Under the pieces are notes generated by a model. It did not search any database. It worked only from the letters and a program-made list of their open reading frames with translations, and was not told the DNA's origin. DNA of 64,000 bases from Parazoarcus communis. Lineage in GTDB: Bacteria; Pseudomonadota; Gammaproteobacteria; Burkholderiales; Rhodocyclaceae. The stretch covers positions 1,302,001 through 1,366,000 of the forward strand of contig NZ_CP022188.1 in assembly GCF_003111665.1 (NCBI RefSeq), in the 5' to 3' direction. Position numbers and translations under genes: made by a program. This document shows positions 1 through 8,969 of this stretch, piece by piece (the stretch's first letter is position 1; every line of letters begins with the position of its first letter).

Positions 1-486
1 GCAGATCGCGGCATTGCGCAGACCTTCGACGTCGCGGGCGGCGCGCAGGTTGGCAAAACCGTCGCGGATCGAGGTGGCGGTCATCGACTGCAGCCACAGG
101 CGCTGCATTGGCTTGCCGGTGCCGGCATGCTGGGCGATGAAGTTGAAAATGAGCTCGCCTTCGCGTCCCGCGTCACATGCGTTGATCAGGCCGGTGACGT
201 CCTTGCGCTTGATCAGCCGCGTCAGCAGCTTGAGCCGATCCTCGGTCTTCTCGATCGGCTTGATGGCGAAGTGCGGCGGGATGACGGGAAGGTGGGCAAA
301 GGTCCACTTGCCGCGCTTGACTTCGTATTCCTCCGGCACGGCGAGTTCAAGAAGATGACCCACGGCCGACGACAATACGTAGTCATCGGACTCGAAGTAG
401 TCCTTCTCCTTGGTAAAGCCGCCCAGCGCACGGGCGATATCCTGCGCAACGGAGGGTTTTTCCGCGATGATTAGTTGCTTGCTCAT
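1..486 (-). CDS. topB: DNA topoisomerase III, N-terminal part (runs off window)
   Basis: The first 162 residues of a type IA topoisomerase, cut by the window edge. Type IA enzymes relax and decatenate single-stranded or hemicatenated DNA. The N-terminal Toprim domain is visible: it starts MSKQLIIAEKPSVAQ and carries the acidic motif DAGREGELIF that binds Mg2+. The catalytic tyrosine lies beyond the window. The start is the ATG whose complement is at 484-486. The neighbours smg and dprA lie upstream on the same strand, an order I recall from Rhodocyclales genomes. Topoisomerase I shares the Toprim motifs, but the short N-terminus and the neighbourhood fit topoisomerase III better. Confidence 0.85.
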   Translation of the reverse strand, partial: MSKQLIIAEKPSVAQDIARALGGFTKEKDYFESDDYVLSSAVGHLLELAVPEEYEVKRGKWTFAHLPVIPPHFAIKPIEKTEDRLKLLTRLIKRKDVTGLINACDAGREGELIFNFIAQHAGTGKPMQRLWLQSMTATSIRDGFANLRAARDVEGLRNAAIC

Positions 487-600
487 GCCGGCTTGGCCGC
501 TGCGGAGCACCCCGATGGGCGTCCGTCCGATAGGTTGTAGAGCGGCGGATGATAAAGAGCCCGCCGGATGACTTGCAAGGGCGCCGAGTCCGCTCCGGAC

Positions 601-1068
601 TCAGTGGAAGACTGGCTGATACTCTTCATCGTCGCCCGATAGCAGTTCGTCGATGATGAGACCATCCACAGGTTGTTCCTGTTGCCACAGAACCATCAGC
701 ACGATGACCTTGAGCCGGTTCAACGTGATGTTGAAGTCGCCCAGTGCCATCGCACGCTCGACAATCAGCTCGCGCTTGCTGGCGTCGAGTACGCCAGCGG
801 CTTCGAGAAACGCGATGAAGCCACGACATTCCGGGCTGAGCTGAGCGTGTTCTTCTTCGGCATAAATCCGGATCGAACCCGCGCTCGGCGGCGTGCATGG
901 CTGGCTGGTTTCGGCGACGCGGCGCAGACCGGCGAGCCAGTCGAGCGCCTCATTGATTTCTTCGTCTTCGAACCCGGCGGCCGAGAGCTTGCGGGCAAGC
1001 TGATCGGACGCGGGGCAGGCGTCGGCGTGAATATAGCTTTCGAAGAGGTATACAAGAACGTCGAACAT
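601..1068 (-). CDS. smg: Smg family protein (DUF494)
   Basis: A 155-residue cytoplasmic protein starting MFDVLVYLFESYI, which is the signature start of the Smg/DUF494 family. The family is widespread in proteobacteria next to dprA and its function is still unclear. The chosen ATG at 1068 has a strong GGGAGG ribosome-binding site just upstream; a longer reading to 1110 lacks one and adds a non-conserved stretch. It lies between dprA and topB on the same strand, matching the smf/smg arrangement known in Escherichia coli. It has no signal peptide or membrane segment. Confidence 0.88.
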   Translation of the reverse strand: MFDVLVYLFESYIHADACPASDQLARKLSAAGFEDEEINEALDWLAGLRRVAETSQPCTPPSAGSIRIYAEEEHAQLSPECRGFIAFLEAAGVLDASKRELIVERAMALGDFNITLNRLKVIVLMVLWQQEQPVDGLIIDELLSGDDEEYQPVFH

Positions 1069-1136
1069 GATGACCTCCCGGAATGAGCTTGACGGTTCAA
1101 CAGGCCGCACAACGCGGCACTCGCGAACGTCGGGTA

Positions 1137-2318
1137 CTAGTCCCGAACGGGCGCTCCCTCTTTATGGAGGCGCTGGAACCGGTTGCCTGGCAGGCGAACG
1201 AGCACGGCCTCCAGTTCCATGGGCAGCAGGATGGCGTACAGCGCATCGACCGTCAAGCCGCAACGGAGCGCGAGGGTGTCGATATCCATGGCCTCGTCAC
1301 CCAGGGCCGCGAGCAGTTTCGAGGCCTCGGGCGTGAGCGGCAATTCTGGCTGAGAGGGGGCGGTCAGGGGCGCTGACGCGGCTTTTCGGCGTGATCGTGT
1401 GCGGGCGGGCGGCAGCGTACTCACCCGTCCCCGCAACTCCTCCAGTACGTCCTCGGCCGTCTCGACCAGCTTCGCTCCTTCCCGGATCAGGCGATGGCAG
1501 CCGCGCGCCAGGGGCGAGTGGATCGAGCCGGGGATGGCAAACACTTCGCGTCCGATCTCGGTTGCGAGTCTTGCGGTGATCAGCGAACCGCTGCCGATTG
1601 CGGCTTCAACCACCAGCACGCCGTGACTCAGTCCGGCGATCAGGCGGTTTCGACGCGGGAAGTTGTGTCGCAAGGGCGGGGTGCCGAGGGCAAACTCGCT
1701 GACGATGGCACCGCTGGCAGCGATCTCACGCGCAAGCGCGGCATTGCCGGCGGGATAGATGCGGTCGGCGCCGGTACCGATGACCGCGACTGTGCTGCCC
1801 TCGCCGCTCGAGAGCGCCCCCCGGTGGGCTGCCGCATCGATACCGAGGGCCAGGCCACTGATGATGGTGAGTTGCGCTTCGCTCAGGCTGCGGGCAAAGG
1901 CTTCCGCGTTTGCCACGCCTTGGGCGGTGGATGAACGCGCACCGACAATGGCTAGCCCTGGACGGTTGAGCAGTGCCGGATCGCCCTTCACGTAAAGCAC
2001 GATGGGGGGATCGGCGGTGTCGAGGAGTGCCTGCGGATAGGCGCTGTCGGCCAGCGTGAGGATGTGATTGCCGGCTTCTGCGGACCACGCCAGCGCAGCA
2101 TCGACTGCGGTGCGCTCGCACGGGGCCAGGAGCAGATCGGCGCCCTCGCCCCCGATCACCGCTGCAATCGAACTGCGGCTGTGCGCGAAGATCCCTGATG
2201 GGAGGCCGAATGCGGCCAGCAGCTTGCGCTGGCGCTCGGGGCCCAGGCCGGGCACCAGCGCCAGTCTCAGCCAGGCGGCCAGCTCTGCGCTGTCCGCCGT
2301 TAGAGCGTTTGCGGTCAG
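1137..2318 (-). CDS. dprA: DNA-processing protein DprA, non-canonical start
   Basis: DprA loads RecA on single-stranded DNA during natural transformation and protects incoming DNA. The Rossmann-like core is clear: IVGARSSTAQG, then SGLALGIDAAAHRGAL and VAVIGTGADRIYP. A C-terminal winged-helix segment follows (PLTPEASKLLAAL onward). The conserved N-terminus (ELAAWLRLALVPGLG) lies upstream of the first ordinary start codon, a GTG at 2255. The open frame extends back to an in-frame TGA, but that extension contains only CTG codons as possible starts. I placed the start at CTG 2318, where it overlaps the LysM gene's TGA as CTGA, giving 393 residues. A start at GTG 2255 would remove conserved sequence. 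The function is certain, the start is not. Confidence 0.85.
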   Translation of the reverse strand: MTANALTADSAELAAWLRLALVPGLGPERQRKLLAAFGLPSGIFAHSRSSIAAVIGGEGADLLLAPCERTAVDAALAWSAEAGNHILTLADSAYPQALLDTADPPIVLYVKGDPALLNRPGLAIVGARSSTAQGVANAEAFARSLSEAQLTIISGLALGIDAAAHRGALSSGEGSTVAVIGTGADRIYPAGNAALAREIAASGAIVSEFALGTPPLRHNFPRRNRLIAGLSHGVLVVEAAIGSGSLITARLATEIGREVFAIPGSIHSPLARGCHRLIREGAKLVETAEDVLEELRGRVSTLPPARTRSRRKAASAPLTAPSQPELPLTPEASKLLAALGDEAMDIDTLALRCGLTVDALYAILLPMELEAVLVRLPGNRFQRLHKEGAPVRD

Positions 2319-3337
2319 GGTTTGCGAGCGCTGTCAGCGATTGAAACGTGTCCGTCCGAATCCATCACCAGAGCGTAGGAAACACGATCGAAGGTGCGGA
2401 ACACGAACACCAGGCCATAGCGCTTCTCGGGAAGCTGATAGGTTTCCTTGACACCTTCTTCCTTGTATTCGGCAATGCCCCGGTTGCGATACAGGGCCAG
2501 CACGTGACCGCGTTCAAGGCCGTCACGCTCACCGACGTTGAGGGAGACCACGTTGAGCTTGCCGGTTTCAGCCACGCCGCGGTAAATCGACATGACGCGA
2601 CCGTCGACAGGATTCTCCGGCGCGTGCGGTACAAAGGAGAACACGCTCGGGCGCTCGCTCGGGAGCATCAGGTCGCCGACGCCGATCTCCTCGACCGAGT
2701 CCACGATCTCGAGGGTGACCGGATCGCTGCGCTCGGTGACGCGCGCAGCGCCCAGATAGGCCGCCTCGTAGGCGATGATCTCACCGGTGATGGGATCATT
2801 CAGCGGCGTGACCGGGCGGAAGATCTGCCATACATCCGCATCGGCGCTGACGTTCTTGGCAAAGACCGTGTCGCCTTGGCCGGTGAATACGCGGTTGGTT
2901 TCAGTCGCGATGATGGTGGCCGCGCCTTGCAAACGGGCTTCGTCCACGACGAGCGGCTTGTTCAGGAAGGGCTCGATCGCGTTCAGCGGAATGCTGGGCA
3001 GTTCGTTGCCGAATGTTTCCTCGTAGATCTGCGGAAGGCGCTTGTCGATCCCCAGGCGCTTGCCGATGCTGAGCCATGGGCCGCTGCGATCGAGATGCAC
3101 GATCTGGCCCGGGTAGATCAGATGCGGATTGCGGATCTGGTCGCGGTTCATGCGCCAGACTTCCGGCCAGCGCCACGGCTGCTTGAGGAAGCGTCCGGAA
3201 ATGCCCCACAGGGTGTCGCCCTTGACGACGGTGTAGGAGTCCGGCGCATCGTCTGCAATCTCTGCGCCCTGGGCGGCCGCAGTGTTGCTGACAAGGGTCG
3301 CAATGCAGACGATGAGAGGGAATATAATTCGTATCAT
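2315..3337 (-). CDS. Exported LysM-domain protein
   Basis: A 340-residue exported protein. The N-terminus (MIRIIFPLIVCIATLVSNTAAAQ) is a clear signal peptide. A LysM peptidoglycan-binding domain follows at about residues 40-90 (SYTVVKGDTLWGIS ... NPHLIYPGQIVHL). The remaining 250 residues are a beta-rich region typical of the LysM proteins encoded next to dprA in betaproteobacteria. The ATG at 3337 was chosen because a GGAAG Shine-Dalgarno lies just upstream and the signal peptide begins there; a longer start at 3367 has neither. The gene is probably cotranscribed with dprA and divergent from def. The protein likely binds cell wall in the periplasm; no catalytic domain is visible. Confidence 0.8.
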   Translation of the reverse strand: MIRIIFPLIVCIATLVSNTAAAQGAEIADDAPDSYTVVKGDTLWGISGRFLKQPWRWPEVWRMNRDQIRNPHLIYPGQIVHLDRSGPWLSIGKRLGIDKRLPQIYEETFGNELPSIPLNAIEPFLNKPLVVDEARLQGAATIIATETNRVFTGQGDTVFAKNVSADADVWQIFRPVTPLNDPITGEIIAYEAAYLGAARVTERSDPVTLEIVDSVEEIGVGDLMLPSERPSVFSFVPHAPENPVDGRVMSIYRGVAETGKLNVVSLNVGERDGLERGHVLALYRNRGIAEYKEEGVKETYQLPEKRYGLVFVFRTFDRVSYALVMDSDGHVSIADSARKP

Positions 3338-3502
3338 TGCTCGCTTCCGGTTGATGCGGGTCGGCACGAGCCGGCCCGGAACGCAAATGGCCGGCGAGCG
3401 TCGAAGAAGACATACCCCAATACGACGTCAGGCGCAGCACATGGTCATTCATGTCAAAGCGCTTGAAATTCTGCACTTAAAGGCTTATCGCGGCAAGCAT
3501 TT

Positions 3503-4006
3503 ATGGCTCTACTACCAATACTCCGTTTCCCTGATCCCCGTCTGCATACGCGCGCGACCGAAGTTGCCGTTGTGGACGATTCCATTCGCCAGTTGGTCAA
3601 GGACATGGCTGAAACCATGTACGAGGCACCCGGCATCGGACTGGCGGCAACCCAGGTCGATGTTCACAAGCGCGTCGTGGTGATCGACATCAGTGAAGAC
3701 CAGACCGGGCTGATGGCATTGATCAATGCTGAAATCATCGAGCGCAGCGGCGAGCAGATATGTGAAGAGGGCTGCCTGTCGGTCCCGGGCATCTACGAGA
3801 AGGTGACGCGTGCTGAGCGCGTCCGGGTGAAGGCGCTCAACGAAAAGGGCGAAGCCTTCGAGCTCGAGGCCGAAGGACTGCTGGCCGTCTGCATCCAGCA
3901 CGAACTGGATCACCTCGAAGGCAAGGTATTCGTCGAATACCTGTCGCAGCTCAAGCTGGGCCGGATCAAGAGCCGCCTAGCCAAGAAAGCCCGAATCACC
4001 GCCTGA
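3503..4006 (+). CDS. def: Peptide deformylase
   Basis: Removes the N-formyl group from nascent polypeptides in the cytoplasm. All three deformylase motifs are present in 167 residues: GIGLAATQ (about 45-51), EEGCLSVPG with metal ligand Cys91, and QHELDHLEG with His133, Glu134 and His137. The length is normal for the family. fmt follows 22 bases downstream, the classic def-fmt pair that removes and installs the formyl group. A weak promoter-like TTGAAA lies about 40 bases upstream in the gap shared with the divergent LysM gene. Confidence 0.97.
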   Translation: MALLPILRFPDPRLHTRATEVAVVDDSIRQLVKDMAETMYEAPGIGLAATQVDVHKRVVVIDISEDQTGLMALINAEIIERSGEQICEEGCLSVPGIYEKVTRAERVRVKALNEKGEAFELEAEGLLAVCIQHELDHLEGKVFVEYLSQLKLGRIKSRLAKKARITA

Positions 4007-4028
4007 GCGCGGACTGCCAGAGAACCCG

Positions 4029-4991
4029 ATGACGACGACCCCTCCCTTGCGCGTGGCCTTTGCAGGCACGCCGGATTTCGCAGCGCGCGCGCTCGAAGCG
4101 ATTATCGACGCCGGCTTCGAAGTGCCGCTGGTCCTCACCCAGCCCGACCGCCCTGCAGGGCGCGGCATGAAGCTCACGCCCAGCGCGGTCAAGCAGGTCG
4201 CGCTGAAGCACGGCATCGATGTTGATCAGCCCGAGCGTCTGCGCACGGCAGAGCAGCGTGCCCGCCTTGCCGAGTGCACGCCGGACGTGCTGGTGGTCGC
4301 CGCCTACGGCCTGATCCTGCCGCCCGAGGTCCTGCAGTTGCCACGTCTGGGCTGTCTCAACATCCACGCATCCCTGTTGCCGCGCTGGCGTGGGGCGGCG
4401 CCGATCCATCGCGCGATTGAGGCGGGTGACGCCGAGACCGGCATCACCATCATGCAGATGGACGAAGGGCTCGATACCGGGCCGATGCTGATGCGGCACG
4501 TGCTGCCGATTGCCGCGGACGACACCACCGGCAGTCTGCACGACAAGCTCGCGCTGATTGGCGCCGGCGATATTGTCGAGACCCTGCGCCTGCTGCCCGA
4601 GGGAGAGCTCCGCGCTCAGGCGCAGCCGCTCGAAGGCGTGACCTACGCCAGCAAGATCAGTCGCACCGATGCGGAAATCGACTGGCTGCGCCCGGCACAG
4701 GAGATCGAACGTGCGGTGCGGGCCTTCAACCCTTTCCCGGGAGCGGTGGGACATCTGCGCGACACCCCGATCAAGTTCTGGTCTGCGCACCTCGTCGATG
4801 CCGGTGGCGAGCCGGGCACAGTGTTGCGGGCGGACGAAGCCGGCATGGTGATTGCCTGCGGCGAGGCTGCGCTGTGCTTTACGGCCATGCAGCGACCCGG
4901 TAGCAGACGCATGGGCGCAGGGGAATTTCTGCGCGGTTTTGCAGTCAATGCGGGTGACAGGTTTACCGTCGGAAATTCGGCAGCTGCTTGA
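4029..4991 (+). CDS. fmt: Methionyl-tRNA formyltransferase
   Basis: Transfers a formyl group from 10-formyltetrahydrofolate to initiator Met-tRNA. The 320 residues begin with the Rossmann-like catalytic domain ([17 protein letters not shown]). They contain the hallmark [18 protein letters not shown], with its catalytic Asn/His region, and [13 protein letters not shown]-terminal OB-like domain follows from about residue 210. It is downstream of def with a short gap and is likely cotranscribed. The length is standard. Confidence 0.96.
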   Translation: MTTTPPLRVAFAGTPDFAARALEAIIDAGFEVPLVLTQPDRPAGRGMKLTPSAVKQVALKHGIDVDQPERLRTAEQRARLAECTPDVLVVAAYGLILPPEVLQLPRLGCLNIHASLLPRWRGAAPIHRAIEAGDAETGITIMQMDEGLDTGPMLMRHVLPIAADDTTGSLHDKLALIGAGDIVETLRLLPEGELRAQAQPLEGVTYASKISRTDAEIDWLRPAQEIERAVRAFNPFPGAVGHLRDTPIKFWSAHLVDAGGEPGTVLRADEAGMVIACGEAALCFTAMQRPGSRRMGAGEFLRGFAVNAGDRFTVGNSAAA

Positions 4992-5050
4992 TTTTCCGGT
5001 AATTGCCTCCATCTATCGCGCAAACCCAACGTTCTTGAGGAACACGATCA

Positions 5051-5893
5051 ATGTTTGGAAACTGGATGAAAACCTCCATCCTGATGGCCGGTATCGTCGC
5101 CCTGTTCGGCGTCGTCGGTGGTGCCATCGGGGGCCAGCAGGGCATGCTGATCGCGCTGCTGCTGGGCGGCGGCATGAATCTGTGGGCCTACTGGTTCTCG
5201 GACAAGGCGGTGCTCAAGATGTACAACGCCCGTCAGGTCGATGAGAGCTCCTCGCCCTATCTTTACAACATGGTGCGCGATCTGTCGCAGCGCGCCGGCC
5301 TGCCCATGCCCAAGGTCTACATCATCGACGAAGACCAGCCCAACGCCTTTGCGACCGGCCGCAATCCGGAGCATGCGGCGGTGGCTGCCACCTCGGGCAT
5401 CATGCGCATGCTCTCCGAGCGTGAGCTGCGCGGCGTGATGGCGCACGAACTGGCGCACGTGAAGAACCGCGACATCCTGATCTCGACCATCTCTGCCACC
5501 GTCGCCGGTGCCATTTCCTCGCTCGCCCAGTTCGGCATGTTCTTCGGCGGTTCGCGTGATGGTGAAAACCGTCCGAACCCGATCGTCTCCATCATCGTCA
5601 TGCTGATGGCGCCGATTGCGGGCATGCTCATCCAGATGGCGATCAGCCGCACCCGCGAGTTCGGTGCCGATCGTGGTGGTGCCGAAATTTCGGGCGATCC
5701 CGATGCCCTGGCCAGCGCGCTGACCAAGATCGACGCTTTCGCCCGCGGCATTCCGATGCACGCTGCCGAGGCACATCCGGAGACTGCGCAGATGATGATC
5801 ATGAATCCGCTGTCCGGCGGCGGTCTGCGCGGGCTGTTCTCCACCCATCCGGCGACTGAGGAACGCGTCGCCAAGTTGCGCGCGATGCGCTGA
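5051..5893 (+). CDS. htpX: Membrane zinc metalloprotease HtpX
   Basis: An M48 family inner-membrane protease involved in quality control of membrane proteins. It has two N-terminal hydrophobic segments (about 8-28 and 30-48). The zinc motif is HELAH at residues 132-136, a further hydrophobic pair lies at about 150-200, and the third ligand region is SRTREFGAD. It has 280 residues, close to the usual 280-295. It sits downstream of fmt after a 59-base gap. No heat-shock promoter could be confirmed by eye. Confidence 0.94.
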   Translation: MFGNWMKTSILMAGIVALFGVVGGAIGGQQGMLIALLLGGGMNLWAYWFSDKAVLKMYNARQVDESSSPYLYNMVRDLSQRAGLPMPKVYIIDEDQPNAFATGRNPEHAAVAATSGIMRMLSERELRGVMAHELAHVKNRDILISTISATVAGAISSLAQFGMFFGGSRDGENRPNPIVSIIVMLMAPIAGMLIQMAISRTREFGADRGGAEISGDPDALASALTKIDAFARGIPMHAAEAHPETAQMMIMNPLSGGGLRGLFSTHPATEERVAKLRAMR

Positions 5894-6257
5894 GCATCTT
5901 TCTGGCTGCCCGTGCGGCGGCGTGATACCGGTCGGGGCAGGTGATCCATTTTCGGATCCCTGCCCCGATTGCTTTGCAATCTCCTAGAATTACGGCTTCG
6001 GGCAGGTTTTTGGCCTTCCCGAAGCGGCGGTCTATGTACTGCCATCCAACCGCCTGCCCGCGAGGGCCGGCATAAATGCGTGCCGGCGGCTTCCCGCACC
6101 GGTGCAGTAACCGACAAATCGGGAGCAACAACATGTTTTTTCTTGAATACGCCTCCACAAGGCGTGTTTGCGCTCGTGCCGCGCCTGGTGCGAGCCCTCT
6201 GAATCCTGCTGCCATTTGCAGCAGACCGCCGGTCCATTCCGAACCGGATCCGCTGCG
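5894..6257 (+). other. Structured leader region ahead of the thioredoxin gene
   Basis: A 364-base gap after htpX. It contains several inverted repeats: GCTTCGGG paired with CCCGAAGC (near 5996-6026), GCCGGC paired with GCCGGC (near 6068-6089), and CCGA-CAAA-TCGG (near 6113-6124). A short open frame with its own Shine-Dalgarno starts at 6133 and overlaps the next gene. The spacing suggests a folded 5' leader. I could not match it to a riboswitch class I know. Confidence 0.35.
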
Positions 6258-6261
6258 GTGA
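6133..6261 (+). CDS. Possible coupled leader peptide, 42 residues
   Basis: A small open frame starting MFFLEYASTRRVCARAA, preceded by a good ribosome-binding site (GGGAG, 7 bases before the ATG). Its TGA overlaps the GTG start of the thioredoxin-like gene as GTGA, an arrangement typical of translational coupling. The peptide has no recognisable domain and an arginine/proline-rich composition. It could be a regulatory leader or a chance frame. The strong ribosome-binding site and exact overlap are the only support. Confidence 0.3.
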   Translation: MFFLEYASTRRVCARAAPGASPLNPAAICSRPPVHSEPDPLR

Positions 6262-6779
6262 AGACTGGCCGCACCGTCGGCCCGGCCTTTCTCGCCAGCC
6301 TTGCCTTCGCCCTGTCGCTGCCGTTCGGCGCACAGGCGAACGGGCTTGAGGCCATCGACCAGCTGCCGCCTTTTCCGCCCGCTCTGCGTACGGCACTCGA
6401 TGGAGTGCGGGGCAAGGCGGTGATGGTCAATTTCTGGGCGAGCTGGTGCGGGCCGTGTCGTGACGAGATGCCGGCCCTGGTCGAGCTCGACGAGGCCGAG
6501 CCCGGCATGGTGCTGATCACCGTTGCCGTGGCCGACCGTGCAGCCGATACCCGTCGCTTTCTCGATGATCACCTGCTCGACACGCTCGTCGTGATCGCCG
6601 ATCACGATCAGGCGATCTCCCGCCAGTGGGGTGTGCGCACCATCCCCACCACCTATGTGCTCAACACGTCGCACCAGCCCCGGCTGCGCGTGCGCGGCGA
6701 AGCCGACTGGCGCGATGCTGCAGTGCGCACCCGCGTGCTCAAGGCTGCCGGCATCGACACACGAATGAACTCCAATTGA
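6258..6779 (+). CDS. TlpA-like periplasmic thioredoxin
   Basis: A 173-residue thioredoxin-fold protein with an N-terminal signal peptide (VKTGRTVGPAFLASLAFALS ... AQA) and an active site WASWCGPCRDEMPAL. The WCGPC motif and the cis-proline region (IPTTYVLN) fit TlpA/ResA-like periplasmic reductases that keep protein or heme-binding thiols reduced. The GTG at 6258 was chosen because the signal peptide begins there; longer readings put a non-hydrophobic stretch in front. A Tat-exported transglutaminase-like gene follows 19 bases downstream, so the two are probably cotranscribed. Confidence 0.8.
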   Translation: MKTGRTVGPAFLASLAFALSLPFGAQANGLEAIDQLPPFPPALRTALDGVRGKAVMVNFWASWCGPCRDEMPALVELDEAEPGMVLITVAVADRAADTRRFLDDHLLDTLVVIADHDQAISRQWGVRTIPTTYVLNTSHQPRLRVRGEADWRDAAVRTRVLKAAGIDTRMNSN

Positions 6780-6798
6780 ATTGAAAGGAAGCACACTG

Positions 6799-7920
6799 AT
6801 GAACCGTCGCAATTTTCTCAAGACCACCACGCTTGCCGCCACCCTGGCCATGCCCGGCCTCGCCGCGCAGGCCGCTGTTCCCGCGACCCCGGCTGCGCCG
6901 TTTGCGCCCAGCCCCGAGGCCGGCTGGCGCACCTTCGAGCTGACCAGCCGCGTCGAACCTCAGCAGGCGGGTGGCGTGCTGCGCGCATGGGTGCCCCTGC
7001 CGTCGGTTGATGCCGCCGAGTGGTTCCGGCCGATGGGCAACCTGTGGCAGGGCAACGCCAGCGTGATGCGGGTGGAGACCGACCCGGTGTACGGTGCTTC
7101 CATGCTGTACGCCGAGTGGGCGCCGGAGACGGTCAATCCGCAGCTCGAGATCGTCAGTCGCTTCGCCACCCGTGACCGCGCCACCGATTTCAGCCGCCCG
7201 GCTGCCAGCCCGATCAAACTGTCGGCGGCCGAATTCGAGCTCTACACCCGTGCCACCGAACTGCTGCCGACCGATGGCATCGTGCGTGACACCGCGCTTG
7301 AGATCACCCGTGGCGCGAGCACCGACGAGGAAAAGGCGCGCGCGATCTACGACTGGGTGGTGGACAACACTTTCCGCAACCCCAAGACCCGTGGCTGCGG
7401 TGTCGGCGACATCCGCACCATGCTCGAGACCCGTGACCTGTCGGGCAAGTGTGCCGACCTCAACACCCTCTACGTAGGTCTGGCCCGTGCTGTCGGCCTC
7501 CCGTCGCGCGACGTCTACGGCGTGCGCGTGGCCGACTCGCGCTTCGGCTACAAGAGCCTGGGCAAGAGCGGCGATGTATCGAAGGCGCAGCATTGCCGCG
7601 CCGAAGTCTTTCTGTCGGGCTTCGGCTGGGTGCCGGTCGACCCGGCAGACGTGCGCAAGGTCGTGCTCGAAGAGCCGCCGGGCAAACTCGCGCTCGACGA
7701 CGCCAAAGTCGTGGCGGCGCGCAAGCAGCTGTTCGGTGCGTGGGAAACCAACTGGCTGGCCTACAACTTCGGTCATGATGTGAAGCTGCCGGGCAGCACC
7801 GGTCCCGTCGTGCCCTTCCTGATGTATCCGCAGGGCGAAAACGCAGCGGGCCGCTTCGACAGCCTCGATCCTGCCGCTTTCCGCTACACCCTGACCTCGC
7901 GCGAACTGACCGCAGCCTGA
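6799..7920 (+). CDS. Tat-exported transglutaminase-like protein
   Basis: A 373-residue protein with a twin-arginine signal (MNRRNFLKTTTLAATLAMP, cleavage near AQA). The transglutaminase-like core has the cysteine in LSGKCADLNTLYVGLARAVG, the histidine in KAQHCRAEVFLSGFGW and the aspartate in VPVDPAD, giving a complete Cys-His-Asp triad. Bacterial members usually act as cysteine proteases or peptide-crosslinking enzymes in the periplasm; the substrate here is unknown. The ATG at 6799 has an AAGGAAG ribosome-binding site. It follows the TlpA-like gene and ends at a strong intrinsic terminator at 7943-7979. Confidence 0.82.
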   Translation: MNRRNFLKTTTLAATLAMPGLAAQAAVPATPAAPFAPSPEAGWRTFELTSRVEPQQAGGVLRAWVPLPSVDAAEWFRPMGNLWQGNASVMRVETDPVYGASMLYAEWAPETVNPQLEIVSRFATRDRATDFSRPAASPIKLSAAEFELYTRATELLPTDGIVRDTALEITRGASTDEEKARAIYDWVVDNTFRNPKTRGCGVGDIRTMLETRDLSGKCADLNTLYVGLARAVGLPSRDVYGVRVADSRFGYKSLGKSGDVSKAQHCRAEVFLSGFGWVPVDPADVRKVVLEEPPGKLALDDAKVVAARKQLFGAWETNWLAYNFGHDVKLPGSTGPVVPFLMYPQGENAAGRFDSLDPAAFRYTLTSRELTAA

Positions 7921-7942
7921 CCGCAGCCGGCCAAAGTGCACA

Positions 7943-7979
7943 CGCCGCCGATGTTGCTCGACATCGGCGGCGTTTTTTT
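7943..7979 (+). terminator. Intrinsic terminator after the transglutaminase-like gene
   Basis: A perfect 12-base-pair stem (CGCCGCCGATGT paired with ACATCGGCGGCG), a six-base loop and a run of seven T residues. It sits 23 bases after the stop codon and before the Cache gene. Confidence 0.92.
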
Positions 7980-8021
7980 CTATCTTATCGTACAATCGTT
8001 CAAATAGTCAGGAGACGCGTC

Positions 8022-8918
8022 ATGTCGTTTTACACCCGCAATGCGCTTGGTCTTGCACTGCTGCTGGCGCTGGGTGGCGCTGCATCGATGCCCGCCCTCG
8101 CCCAGACTTCGAGCCCGACTCAGGCCACGGAGGCAATGCGTCTGTCCGAGCGCTGGGACGAGAAGCGCGCCGGCGCACTGCTCGAACGCGCGGTCGCTCA
8201 TGTCGAGGCGAAGGGGCAGGACGCCCTCACTGACTTCAGCCGCCAGGGCAGCTTTGTCGATGGCGATCTCTATGTGTACGCGCTCGCCAACGACGGTCGT
8301 TTTCTTGCCAGCGGCGGATCTTCTGCTGCCCTGATCGGCAGCAATGTATCGGAACAGACCGATGCGAGTGGCAAGGCCTTCTTTCGTGAAATCCTCGATC
8401 TGGCGGCTGCCAAGGGCGGCGGCCGGGTGGAGTACCGCTGGCTGAATCCGGTGCAGAATCGTGAAGAGCCCAAGGTGACGCTGTTCCGCAAGGTCGGCGA
8501 TACCATCGTGGCCGTCGGCTTTTATTCGCCACGGGCCACCGCTGCTCAGGCCCGCCATTTGCTCGACCGTGCGGCGGAAGCCCTGGCTGCGGATGCTTCG
8601 GTTGCGCTGGCCGAATTTCAGCGCATCGGGGGCAACTTCACGCTGGACGATCTGTACGTGCTGGTGGTGAATATGGAGGACGGACGTTTCCTCGCCCATG
8701 GTGCGAGTCCGGCATTGATCGGGCGCAATGGCCACGATCTGCGCGACCCCAAGGGCAAGGCAGTCATTACTGACATGATCAACATTGCGCGCAGGAACGG
8801 CGCAGGCGAACTCGATTACGCCTGGCGCAACCCCACCACCGCCAAGGTCGAGAGCAAGCACACCTATTTTCGCGCTGTCGACGGCAAGCTCGTTGGTGTA
8901 GGCTATTACACCCGCTGA
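8022..8918 (+). CDS. Exported protein with two tandem Cache domains
   Basis: A 298-residue protein with a signal peptide (MSFYTRNALGLALLLALGGA ... ALAQ) and two homologous halves. Each half ends in a similar block: FVDGDLYVYALANDGRFLAS ... GFYSP in the first, and FTLDDLYVLVVNMEDGRFLAH ... GVGYYTR in the second. This is the single-Cache type 2 fold, which usually senses small organic ligands. There is no transmembrane or signalling domain, so it is a free periplasmic binding protein rather than a receptor. Its partner is unknown. The start has an AGGAG site 9 bases upstream. It lies between a terminator and tpx, probably as its own unit. Confidence 0.75.
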   Translation: MSFYTRNALGLALLLALGGAASMPALAQTSSPTQATEAMRLSERWDEKRAGALLERAVAHVEAKGQDALTDFSRQGSFVDGDLYVYALANDGRFLASGGSSAALIGSNVSEQTDASGKAFFREILDLAAAKGGGRVEYRWLNPVQNREEPKVTLFRKVGDTIVAVGFYSPRATAAQARHLLDRAAEALAADASVALAEFQRIGGNFTLDDLYVLVVNMEDGRFLAHGASPALIGRNGHDLRDPKGKAVITDMINIARRNGAGELDYAWRNPTTAKVESKHTYFRAVDGKLVGVGYYTR

Positions 8919-8969
8919 CCGGCGCCACCCACAGAGCCCGGCAGCCCCACCCCTGAAGAGGACATCAAC

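Noticed and set aside
5994..6132. Known riboswitch (ZTP, c-di-GMP or cobalamin type) before the thioredoxin gene
   Set aside because: Stems are present, but none of the conserved core sequences of those classes could be matched by eye.
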